From the NCBI GenBank assembly GCA_937981985.1, contig CALJNB010000017.1:85534-149533 (forward strand): a stretch of DNA of 64,000 nucleotides, written 5' to 3'. The translations under genes were made by a program, and so were the position numbers. Position 1 is the stretch's first letter. Each line of letters starts with the position of its first letter. This DNA is from an uncultured bacterium (lineage in GTDB: Bacteria; Myxococcota_A; Bradymonadia; Bradymonadales; Bradymonadaceae). The notes beneath the pieces are model-generated. The model did not search any database and was not told the DNA's origin. It saw only the letters and a program-made list of their open reading frames with translations. Below are positions 18,213 through 25,797 of the stretch, one piece after another.

Positions 18213-18647
18213 TTAGCTCGACGGTTGCGTAGAATGATTACGTTCAATCCAGGCAATAAGCTCTATCGATCGCGCCTCGGAAACATTATCAACTTTACAA
18301 AAATCTGAAACGTACTTTCGGTTCTTTCGAAGTGTACTAACAAACTTCGGAATCTCATTCTTGGGAATCGCCAAGAGTTTCGCGAAGTCGTAGAAAACAT
18401 TCCCAGCTCCCAGAGCGAGCGCTCCACGTAATCGGCTGGCGTTGTTTTTTAAAAAAGCGGTGACTTTTTTGGGGTCCCGTTGACTTTCAACCACCGTTAA
18501 CATGACCAACCCGCCCACGACTCCTGTACTGGTTGTTGTTGCTGAAATGAACAGCCCAACATTGTCGTCCGGGGTTGAATAAAATTGTGCACTGGCCGAA
18601 ACAGGAATAAGTAAAAGGAAAAAAGATAACATGATTATTCGGTTCAT
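18213..18647 (-). CDS. Small secreted protein, paralogue of the next gene
   Basis: With the start at 18647 the product is 144 aa and begins with a clean signal peptide (MNRIIMLSFFLLLIPVSASA). A longer reading from 18716 would bury this signal behind 23 residues and is rejected. The mature part has a hydrophobic Gly-rich segment and then a conserved block shared with the neighbouring paralogue: FLKxNxxxLR, LAxGxGxVxxDFAxLxAIP, LRKNRKYVSxFC and a final ELIxWI. I do not recognise the family; the D-A-L pattern is reminiscent of DUF3015 but too weak to claim. Three bases separate it from the outer-membrane protein gene downstream, implying coexpression. Confidence 0.6.
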   Translation of the reverse strand: MNRIIMLSFFLLLIPVSASAQFYSTPDDNVGLFISATTTSTGVVGGLVMLTVVESQRDPKKVTAFLKNNASRLRGALALGAGNVFYDFAKLLAIPKNEIPKFVSTLRKNRKYVSDFCKVDNVSEARSIELIAWIERNHSTQPSS

Positions 18648-18765
18648 TTTCACTCGCCTAAAGATTAGGGCGCCTATGCAAATTCCTAAGTAGGCCAAGA
18701 GCTTACCCCAAGGCAATCTTTGGCGCTACTAACAAAGGATAACCTAAGAGACCTCCCTTTTTCCT

Positions 18766-19220
18766 TTAGGATCTTTGAACACTATGTAGGCTGTTGATCC
18801 AAACGATAAGTTCATTAATTCGCACGTCCGAGATATTCCGTGCTTCACAGAAACTTGAAACATACTTACGGTTTTTTCTCAGTTCTTTTTTAAAAGCGTG
18901 AACCGCGCTTTCAGGTATCGCCATCAGGTTTGCAAAATCATCTAAAACCTTACCAGATCCCATCGCGAGCTCTGAACGTAAATGGGTCCGATTGTCTTTT
19001 AAAAAGGCTTTCACCTTAAAGGTTTTACGTCGGTTGTTTTGAGCCTTTGTATAAATGCCACCTCCGATGGCTGTGGCAAATAGGGAGGTGATGCCACTTA
19101 TGATGACAAGTGTACTATCGTCAACAGCTAGACCGCCTCCACTCGCCGAAGCCGAATCAGGAATCAAGTTTACAAAAAAACACACGCTATTATCAATAGT
19201 CGAATTTTATGTAGTTTCAC
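18766..19220 (-). CDS. Small secreted protein with apparent frameshift in a T tract
   Basis: The conserved second half (AFLKDNRTHLR, DDFANLMAIP, LRKNRKYVSSFC) is about half identical to the gene just downstream. The intact reading frame has only a GTG at 19185 and a stunted signal sequence. One frame over, GTG at 19220 begins a textbook signal peptide (MKLHKIRLLIIACVF), which stops just after a run of seven T on the coding strand (19174-19180). Adding a single T joins the two frames into one continuous secretory precursor ending its signal at SASA. GTAGG lies upstream of 19220. The gene is thus either broken, phase-variable or mis-sequenced at this homopolymer. Function unknown. Confidence 0.55.
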
Positions 19221-19257
19221 CGTACAAACCTACTTATGAATTGGATGTTATTTGAAC

Positions 19258-19297
19258 GCCTGTTTCATAATGGATTTATTCTAACAATGAAACAGGC
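19258..19297. repeat. 11-bp perfect inverted repeat over a stop codon
   Basis: GCCTGTTTCAT (19258-19268) and ATGAAACAGGC (19287-19297) pair perfectly around 18 bases and straddle the stop of the metallo-beta-lactamase-fold gene. The leftward transcript would form a stable hairpin, but no U run follows, so this is not a canonical terminator. It may protect the 3' end or slow RNA polymerase. Confidence 0.45.
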
Positions 19298-20076
19298 CCG
19301 TTTTCACATCGACTTCCCAAATCATAGTCGTGAGAGGTCACCCACATCGTATCTGGGTTCTCGGACGCAATTTGACGTAGAGCCTGAAGAGAGGCGATAG
19401 CTTGATCGTAATTATAGGATGTAACTTTTGACATTTTCCCGAAGGGGGCGTCCCCTGTAATTTGCTCCACACCGTAGGCCGCATCACCGACATGAATAAC
19501 TTCGTCTCCGTTAGTGAGTTTGAAACGATAACCTACTTGGCCCGGCGAGTGACCTCGTAGATCGATCGCGCAAACTGAACCGTCGCCAAACAGATCTTTT
19601 TCTTTAGGAAGATCAAAGGCGTTAACGTCTCCTAAAGCTTGATAATCCTGTTTGCTAAAACCTTGCGAAAGTCCGGCTTCTTCGGAAGTCGCGTACTTCC
19701 ACTCGGGTGCGTGAATAAAAAACTTGGCATGGGCCAACTCTTTCATTCCACCAGTGTGGTCAAAATGAAGATGGGTTATTAGGACATTATCGACATCAGC
19801 GGATCGATAACCGACTTGTCTAATTCGTTCGATAATCGACCATTTCGGATTAAACTTCGGCCCCAATAAAGACAGAGCTCCATTGGCTAGAAAGCCAGCA
19901 TTTTGAGGCCCCTCGTGACCAAAAGGTGCATCGATTACGATCGGTCCCAGTTTGGAATGAACGGCTAACATTGCCAAGAATGGAAATTTTTTCATACGAA
20001 ATGAACCTACTCCTGTGAACACGTTCTGCGGAGCTCGAAAAAAACCACAATGAAAAAGCCATAATTGTTCGATCAA
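19276..20076 (-). CDS. Metallo-beta-lactamase-fold hydrolase, AHL-lactonase-like
   Basis: Product of 266 aa. THLHFDHTGG at residues 101-110 is the HxHxDH dinuclear zinc motif. GHSPGQVGYRF supplies the next His, HVGDAAYG the bridging Asp, and VTSHDYDLG a C-terminal His. Size and motif spacing fit the group that includes N-acyl-homoserine lactonases, but glyoxalase II-like and other MBL hydrolases share them, so quorum quenching is only a possibility. No signal peptide is apparent. The start is TTG at 20076. It is divergent from the Cys-rich lipoprotein gene over 219 bp in which I see no confident promoter. Confidence 0.78.
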   Translation of the reverse strand: MIEQLWLFHCGFFRAPQNVFTGVGSFRMKKFPFLAMLAVHSKLGPIVIDAPFGHEGPQNAGFLANGALSLLGPKFNPKWSIIERIRQVGYRSADVDNVLITHLHFDHTGGMKELAHAKFFIHAPEWKYATSEEAGLSQGFSKQDYQALGDVNAFDLPKEKDLFGDGSVCAIDLRGHSPGQVGYRFKLTNGDEVIHVGDAAYGVEQITGDAPFGKMSKVTSYNYDQAIASLQALRQIASENPDTMWVTSHDYDLGSRCENGPVSLLE

Positions 20077-20295
20077 AATTTATCCATTATTTCGCGAGAT
20101 TATTTCTACCCTAGAACTCAGCTTCGGTAAATCGATCCGAGCCGAAATTTAGTCGCCACCCTTTCATAAAGCCCCTTTTTAAAAAAGAACGCAACCACTC
20201 TGACATGTGACCGAAAAGGTTTGTGTCGCCGATTTAAATAAATGTTTCGGCAGTTAACGACTATTTGAGTCGGTAATAATAAAAGGAAAAATATC

Positions 20296-20778
20296 ATGAA
20301 AAAATTAATTGGTTTCGGTCTCTTAGGCCTCATTAGTTCTATGGGTTGCCAGCCTGAAGATTGTGACGAACTCGATTTCGTCGAAAAACAAATTTGCATC
20401 CACGATGACAAGCCTCCGGAATTGGTTGAAGCATGTTACGAGGGACTCCTAAATATCGAAAAGTGTGCAGGCGACGCAAACCGACTCATTGAAACACATT
20501 CGCTAGAACACGCTGTGGAAATCGTTGAGATGTGCGACCAGAAGTTTGCGGCTCGTGGTCGCACCCTGGCCTGTATCGATAGTATGTCATCGGCCGAATA
20601 TGATGTTTCTTTAATTCCAACGAAATGTTCGGAAGCTTTTTCTTCGGAGCCAATTGTTCTTGCCTGTATAGAAGCAACAGCTCGGACCGAACCTGCAACG
20701 ATCGACGCGGTCCAAAACTGCACAGAAAAAAGTGAGAACGATAGCTACGCTGTTACCTGTATCGCTAATCTCAAATAG
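20296..20778 (+). CDS. Cys-rich repeat lipoprotein
   Basis: Product of 160 aa with a lipoprotein-type signal (MKKLIGFGLLGLISSMGC). The mature part contains at least three copies of a 30-35 residue unit with the pattern C-x8-12-C-I-[DE]-x-[MLT]: compare CDQKFAARGRTLACIDSM, CSEAFSSEPIVLACIEAT and CTEKSENDSYAVTCIANL. Paired cysteines in each unit suggest disulfides in the periplasm or on the outer surface. I do not recognise the family; helical Cys-pair repeats of this sort recur in exported proteins of deltaproteobacteria. AAAGGAAA just upstream is a plausible ribosome site. It converges on the SMI1 gene with a 19-base gap. Confidence 0.65.
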   Translation: MKKLIGFGLLGLISSMGCQPEDCDELDFVEKQICIHDDKPPELVEACYEGLLNIEKCAGDANRLIETHSLEHAVEIVEMCDQKFAARGRTLACIDSMSSAEYDVSLIPTKCSEAFSSEPIVLACIEATARTEPATIDAVQNCTEKSENDSYAVTCIANLK

Positions 20779-20797
20779 CAGGACTTAACTCCGAAAC

Positions 20798-21823
20798 TTA
20801 CCCATTTTTTTCAGCGAACTCATCCCACGCAAGACGCATGACTCGAATGAGTTCATCATCGGTCCCATAGAGTTCTTCAACTTCTTTTGCTTTCGAAAGT
20901 GCCGAAATCCAGGAATCCATAATTTGGTCTTCGCGGGTGACCCTGATCAGTTTCCGCAACATGAAGTCTTCTAGATTTTCTTTATTTTCCGGGCCTGGAA
21001 TGAGTTCGACCAATTCGGTCGCGATCAATTTGTCAATGACGTAAGTGCACATATTTGCGGCCATTTGCATCTCTGGAGAGACCTGCATTTCTTCTTCTTC
21101 CTCTTCCTCTTCCTCGGGCTCACCGTCAGAAAAATCGAAACCACCAAGAAGAGAATCCAGTTCTGCTAATAATTGCGAATCCTCCGCGTCGCGTTTCTTA
21201 GGAGCGCGTGAAGGTAAACCCAAATCGCCTAGACCCAGATTATCAAGCGCACTCGTATCGAACTCTTCTTCGACGTCGGCATCCATCGGCATCTGCATGA
21301 AATTTACGGTTTCTTCGTAAAACTGAACAACGAAGTTCAAAAAATTTTCAAAGGTTGGGAAACCCTCGTGGGTTTGATCCGGATCATCCATGCTGACTTT
21401 AAGCAATCCAGGCTCAGGAGAATCAAAGGTCGTTGTATCAAAAAACACACCGAAGCTATCAAAATCAGTACCGACCAAAACACTTTTTTCAAGTTGAATA
21501 GCAAGCTCACTCTCGGCATCGGCCCCTTTTAGTGTCGATACGATTTGGTCTTTAACTTTACTAAATTGTTCGCCCTTGTTTGGTGGACTACAACCAGCGA
21601 GCATCCAATCAAATTGGTCACCGCCATCCATTCCGTTGGCAAGCTTTAGAAAAGCACGGTAGTCGGCTGGAATATCGCGGCCTAAAGCGGCTTTCATTTT
21701 TTCGAGTTCAGAAGCCGAAGCCGAAGAGCGCAATTTGGGACGTATAGTCCTGCCCATCCAATCCATCTTGGAAAGCATATCAGAAAGTTGGGCCGTTAAA
21801 TCTTCGATTCTTTCATCACTCAT
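20798..21823 (-). CDS. SMI1/KNR4-domain protein with acidic tail region
   Basis: Product of 341 aa. Residues about 25-185 carry the SMI1/KNR4 fold: ASASELEKMKAALGRDIPADY, FLKLANGMDGG, and a central block around LVGTDFDSFGVFFD. After this comes an acidic, low-complexity spacer with a run of nine Glu, then a helical C-terminal domain of about 95 residues. SMI1 proteins are often immunity proteins to contact-dependent or polymorphic toxins, but also occur as housekeeping scaffolds. No toxin gene is adjacent here, and the long tail is unusual for an immunity protein, so function is left open. Confidence 0.75.
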   Translation of the reverse strand: MSDERIEDLTAQLSDMLSKMDWMGRTIRPKLRSSASASELEKMKAALGRDIPADYRAFLKLANGMDGGDQFDWMLAGCSPPNKGEQFSKVKDQIVSTLKGADAESELAIQLEKSVLVGTDFDSFGVFFDTTTFDSPEPGLLKVSMDDPDQTHEGFPTFENFLNFVVQFYEETVNFMQMPMDADVEEEFDTSALDNLGLGDLGLPSRAPKKRDAEDSQLLAELDSLLGGFDFSDGEPEEEEEEEEEMQVSPEMQMAANMCTYVIDKLIATELVELIPGPENKENLEDFMLRKLIRVTREDQIMDSWISALSKAKEVEELYGTDDELIRVMRLAWDEFAEKNG

Positions 21824-21939
21824 ATCATCACCGATTGGACTGCAGTCGCGCGGTACACAAAAACCAACGCATCAATATCAATTCACCTGTTTTAGATTTT
21901 CTTCCTAAAAAGTCAACGTGTGGACATATTTTTTCACAC

Positions 21940-21963
21940 AAAAAAAGACTCCATTCGGAATCT
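21940..21963 (-). terminator. Intrinsic terminator after first caspase-like gene
   Basis: On the minus strand a 7-bp stem (AGATTCC with GGAGTCT, one G-U pair) closes a 4-base loop and is followed by seven T. It lies 36 bases past the stop of the 436-aa lipoprotein gene. The stem closely resembles the terminator at 23439-23461, consistent with duplication of gene plus terminator. Confidence 0.75.
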
Positions 21964-21998
21964 TTTGATTTCGCCGGCTATAGCATCGCTTTAACGTA

Positions 21999-23309
21999 TT
22001 AGTCTGGAACGTAGGTATTGTCTTCTTCTCCCGAAACCAAAACAACCTGAGACTCGTCCATTAGAACAAATATCTCTTCGTAAGTGCTGGGCTCTTGATG
22101 GTTCATCAATGCCTCAACTAAAACGAAAGTATCTTGGGCCAACTCCCTAAAAAATGCTGGCATCGCGTTAGCGATAATATCAACGTACTTGGTTCCTAGC
22201 TCATCATCGGGATTAATTTCGGCATGAGCCTCATTCAATGCTGCATCAACATAAGCGTAGCTATCACAGCCATTCATAAAGAAGATAGCGTATTGTCCTT
22301 CAACCCAACTGCCCTTCGCAGCCAGGGCGCGTACGTTAGAGCCCAGTCCGGCATGTCCGCTATAGGAAATAAGATCGGCGCTCTTAGAGAGCTCTTCGTA
22401 ACGCGCATTGAATTCTGGAGTCGCATTTCGAACATTATCGACCAACAAAGCCGTCAATTTCATGCTCCTCCCATCGCCGAGTGGAACGGTGTAATTGATT
22501 TCAGGAGTGTTTACAGACGGTCTGAAGGTCAGCGGCTCAATAACAGCATCTTCCATAAATTGTACTTTACCGTTCATTTTTCTAATGAAGGAATTGTACG
22601 CAGCAATTCCAGCATCCCTATCTAATGTAGCGCCATCTTTGTATTTCCCGAAAATCGCCACAACGTTGAGAACATCATCCTCATAAATTTTGTGATACTC
22701 TGGGTACTTACCCGTCGTATTAATATCGCTTATCGTTACCTTCGCCGTTGCTTTAAAAATATCGGAGTCATCAAGATTACAATCAGGAACGGTAGCACGG
22801 TAGTAGTACCACATCGATGACACTTCGACATTGCCGGCATGGCTTTCCACACATGTTTGATTATATTTTTCGGTGAATGCCTGTTTAGCCGCAGCAGACA
22901 TATCGACGGGAATCTTAAAATCGTAGGTCTGAGGAACATCGTCTTTGTTGCCCCAAGCGACCGGAAGAACCACATCGTAATTAATTCGTATTTGATCATC
23001 ACCCACTTCAAAACGTTCGATATTAGACAGAACGATTCGATCAAGACGCCCTACAGAATTCTGTTCGTTAAGATGTCCAATCGTGAATAACAATTGGTCT
23101 TCGATTTGGCTCTTGGAATTGAAGGAAGAGTCACTGACCAGAGTGCCGCTAAATTCCATATTTACAAAAACGGCCTCTGCACTCGAATCTGATTTTCCGC
23201 CTACACCAATATTAGTCGCACCCGTGTCCACCAATGCATTGTCTTCGTCTGTACATGCTAAAGCGATGAATGCAACGAGGACTACAGCTGCTGTGTTTTT
23301 GATCTTCAT
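21999..23309 (-). CDS. Lipoprotein with caspase-like (clan CD) His/Cys dyad, copy 1
   Basis: Product of 436 aa with a signal ending in ALAC (Cys19), so probably a lipoprotein. After an extracytoplasmic region rich in beta strands, two blocks resemble clan CD peptidases (caspase, gingipain, clostripain): ADLISYSGHAGLG with His319 and QYAIFFMNGCDSYAYVD with Cys348. Hydrophobic strand, Gly-His-x-Gly, then hydrophobic strand ending in Gly-Cys is the clan pattern, and the 29-residue spacing is compatible. The family is not one I can name. It is about 60% similar along its length to the longer gene just upstream but ends right after the catalytic half (SGEEDNTYVPD). Secretion and a peptidase role are inferred. 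Confidence 0.72.
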   Translation of the reverse strand: MKIKNTAAVVLVAFIALACTDEDNALVDTGATNIGVGGKSDSSAEAVFVNMEFSGTLVSDSSFNSKSQIEDQLLFTIGHLNEQNSVGRLDRIVLSNIERFEVGDDQIRINYDVVLPVAWGNKDDVPQTYDFKIPVDMSAAAKQAFTEKYNQTCVESHAGNVEVSSMWYYYRATVPDCNLDDSDIFKATAKVTISDINTTGKYPEYHKIYEDDVLNVVAIFGKYKDGATLDRDAGIAAYNSFIRKMNGKVQFMEDAVIEPLTFRPSVNTPEINYTVPLGDGRSMKLTALLVDNVRNATPEFNARYEELSKSADLISYSGHAGLGSNVRALAAKGSWVEGQYAIFFMNGCDSYAYVDAALNEAHAEINPDDELGTKYVDIIANAMPAFFRELAQDTFVLVEALMNHQEPSTYEEIFVLMDESQVVLVSGEEDNTYVPD

Positions 23310-23438
23310 ATTTTTTATCCGTAAATAGGTTCATCGGCTGAGCCTGCATTTTACATGCCGCAGTTGATTATTGAACCTATGCGGGATTAACGATGGTTAA
23401 TGGCAACTTCTTTTGCCAAAATGGAAAACACAGCTTGC

Positions 23439-23461
23439 AAAAAAAGACTCCGGACGGAGTC
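23439..23461 (-). terminator. Intrinsic terminator after second caspase-like gene
   Basis: On the minus strand GACTCC pairs with GGAGTC around a 4-base loop and is followed by seven T. It lies 20 bases beyond the stop of the 669-aa gene, so each copy of the tandem pair is terminated separately and copy 1 needs its own promoter. Confidence 0.78.
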
Positions 23462-23481
23462 GAGTGGATTGGAAACTCGCT

Positions 23482-25491
23482 TTATTCAAGTTCGAAGGTG
23501 AGTCCCCACGAAACGAGTTTGCCGATATCTCTGGAAGCGCTATCTACGACTTTAAGCTGGTACTCGCTTTGAAGGGTTTCGCCCTTAAGGTCCGCTAATA
23601 CCTTCCCATCCAAGTTAACGTTGGCTTGAGATCCTGAACCTTTATAGACTTCAACAAGCTTCGAACCAGAAAGAAGCATCACCGTGATGTCGCCGCGATA
23701 CGTATGTTCAATGTTAAGATCGATAGTCGCATTTGAGATCATTCCGTCTTCTTCAACGGTAATAGAATCAACAACCCCATCTAAATCGTTGTCAGGGATT
23801 GAAAGATCGGGCGTAGAAGTTTTGGTCACAATAGTGGTGGCACTGCTATTCGTCCCAGTTTCAACTTTGCTTGCAACAATTTCGTAGGTCGCATCGGCAT
23901 AACCGAGTATGGTAACATGAATGATTGCCGGACCTGACAGTTCCACTCTGCATGTTTCTTTCGAACCGTTTTTATAAGGACGACAATCGTAGTCGGTTCT
24001 GGACGGCTGTTGACCGATTTTTACGTAGAGGTCAGCGTCGCCAGTCCCAGTCATAGCAACCTCGTAAACGCCGGCTGCAAGAACCGGAGTTTCGTAGGAA
24101 TTGCTGCTCCCACGTGTGACCGAATCGTTCTCTGTCATCCCCTCCCAATCGCCTTCTCCTTCACCGGTTGATCCACCGGGAACAAAAGTATTATCTTCCT
24201 CACCGGAAACCAAAACAACTTGAGAATCATCGATGCCGCGAAACATACTTTCAAAAGTTTTAGGTGAACGATGATCCATCAATCCAGTAATCAAGGCGAG
24301 TGTACTGCGATCGACTTCACGGAAGAATGCTGGCATCGCGTTAGTAATGATATCGACGTATTTCGTCCCATTGGGATCATCGAGATTAATACGGGCATGG
24401 GCATCATTAAGTGCAGAATCAACATAGGCATAAGTATCACAACCGTTCATAAAAACGACCGCGTACTGACCTTCAACCCAGCTACCTTTATTAGCTAAAG
24501 CCCGGATGTTTGCGCCTAGCCCAGCGTGACCACTATAGGAAATAAGATCTGCGCTCGACGAGAGTTCTTCATAACGATCGTTAAACTCGGGTCCAGCGGT
24601 TCGCACATTATCCACCAAAAGGGTGGTAACGTTCATAGTTTTCCCATCGCCGAGAGAAACCGTGAAGTTAACTTCTGGGTTTTCGACACCGGGGCGAGTT
24701 GTTGACGGTTCGATGGTTGGATTCATCCCTCTCAATTGTTGATGCATCTTACCTACGAAACGATTGTAGGCTGCGATTCCTGCATCAGAAACCGTAGTCG
24801 CGCCGTCCTCATATTTTCCAAAAATGGCAACGACGTTAAAAACATCGTCTTCATAAATTTTGTCGTATTCTGGGTATTTCCCGGTCGTATTGATTTCGCT
24901 GATGGTAACGTTGGCTGTTGCGGTATAGATATCGTCGTCAATCAGACCACAAGTTGGAACCGTTGCACGGTAGTAATACCACATCGATGCAGTATCAACA
25001 TCGTGTGCGGTGTGATCAACGCAACCGACCTTATAATTTTCAGTGAACGCATCTTTTGCAGCGCTGGACATGTCGACCGGAATTTTGAATTCGTAAGTGG
25101 TAGGAATAGAATCCCTTCTTCCCCAAGCGACGGGTAAAACGACATCATAATTGATACGTACCCTCCCATTTTCATCGGCGCTGGTAACGTTCGACAAGAT
25201 CATTTTATCGAGTCTACCAATAGAGTCTTGCTGATTTAAATGACCAATTGTGAATAACAATTGGTTTTGAATTTGTTTATTAAGATTCGAGCTAGAATCG
25301 CTGATCAAAGTTCCGCTGAATGCCATATCAACGAAAATAGCTTCGACACTTGAGTCGGCCTTTGTTCCCTCAGACTTAACGAAATCAGCTTCGCTAACCT
25401 CCAGCGTGCTAGTGGGTGGCGTCGTATCCTCAGCGCATCCGATTGATAGTCCAGAGATTAAAGCAGTAGCTAATAGTGTTTTCATTTTCAT
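23482..25491 (-). CDS. Lipoprotein with caspase-like dyad plus PPC and P domains, copy 2
   Basis: Product of 669 aa from ATG 25491, which has GGAG at 25499-25502; an in-frame upstream ATG at 25524 is rejected. The signal (LLATALISGLSIGC) suggests a lipoprotein. Residues up to about 455 mirror copy 1, with matching ADLISYSGHAGLG and FMNGCDTYAYVD. Beyond SGEEDNTFVPG are a pre-peptidase C-terminal type domain (SYETPVLAAGVYEVAM, then DADLYVKIG) and a proprotein-convertase P domain (SIPDNDLDGVVDSI, IEHTYRGDITVMLLS, LVSWGLTFELE). Both modules are typical of secreted bacterial peptidases, which supports the protease reading. The gene is separated by 172 bp from copy 1. Confidence 0.75.
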   Translation of the reverse strand: MKMKTLLATALISGLSIGCAEDTTPPTSTLEVSEADFVKSEGTKADSSVEAIFVDMAFSGTLISDSSSNLNKQIQNQLLFTIGHLNQQDSIGRLDKMILSNVTSADENGRVRINYDVVLPVAWGRRDSIPTTYEFKIPVDMSSAAKDAFTENYKVGCVDHTAHDVDTASMWYYYRATVPTCGLIDDDIYTATANVTISEINTTGKYPEYDKIYEDDVFNVVAIFGKYEDGATTVSDAGIAAYNRFVGKMHQQLRGMNPTIEPSTTRPGVENPEVNFTVSLGDGKTMNVTTLLVDNVRTAGPEFNDRYEELSSSADLISYSGHAGLGANIRALANKGSWVEGQYAVVFMNGCDTYAYVDSALNDAHARINLDDPNGTKYVDIITNAMPAFFREVDRSTLALITGLMDHRSPKTFESMFRGIDDSQVVLVSGEEDNTFVPGGSTGEGEGDWEGMTENDSVTRGSSNSYETPVLAAGVYEVAMTGTGDADLYVKIGQQPSRTDYDCRPYKNGSKETCRVELSGPAIIHVTILGYADATYEIVASKVETGTNSSATTIVTKTSTPDLSIPDNDLDGVVDSITVEEDGMISNATIDLNIEHTYRGDITVMLLSGSKLVEVYKGSGSQANVNLDGKVLADLKGETLQSEYQLKVVDSASRDIGKLVSWGLTFELE

Positions 25492-25700
25492 TTCATTTCT
25501 CCGTAATTTGTCGTTCACGTGCACCTACACAGCAAAACACATACCATAATTCCAATAACCCAATATTGGGGACAAACGTAGAAGATCGGCAACAAAATCT
25601 TCCGTTTTGGTGGATCGATCTAACACTTTTATAGGGTATTTTTACTTTTCGCTGGAGTATACAACAATCGTCGTGCCAGCTGAGCGTCGTTTTTTGGTCG

Positions 25701-25727
25701 TTTTGAATACGTATTTTCGTATTAAAA
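25701..25727. promoter_or_regulatory. Inverted repeat upstream of recN
   Basis: AATACG and CGTATT form an inverted repeat around 6 bases, extended by TTTT and AAAA flanks, 70-97 bases before the recN start. A separate 12-bp palindrome, CCCAATATTGGG, lies at 25559-25570. Since recN is often SOS-controlled, the first repeat is a candidate repressor site, but it does not match any LexA box I can name with confidence. Confidence 0.3.
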
Positions 25728-25797
25728 CCTATCTACTGAACAAGTGTCCAAAATATCTATTGTCGATTCGATCATGGTATGACAAAAGAGGCTTATT

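Noticed and set aside
21045-21320. Ser-rich plus-strand frame opposite the SMI1 gene.
   Set aside because: It is the complement of the Glu/Asp-rich region of the SMI1 protein gene.
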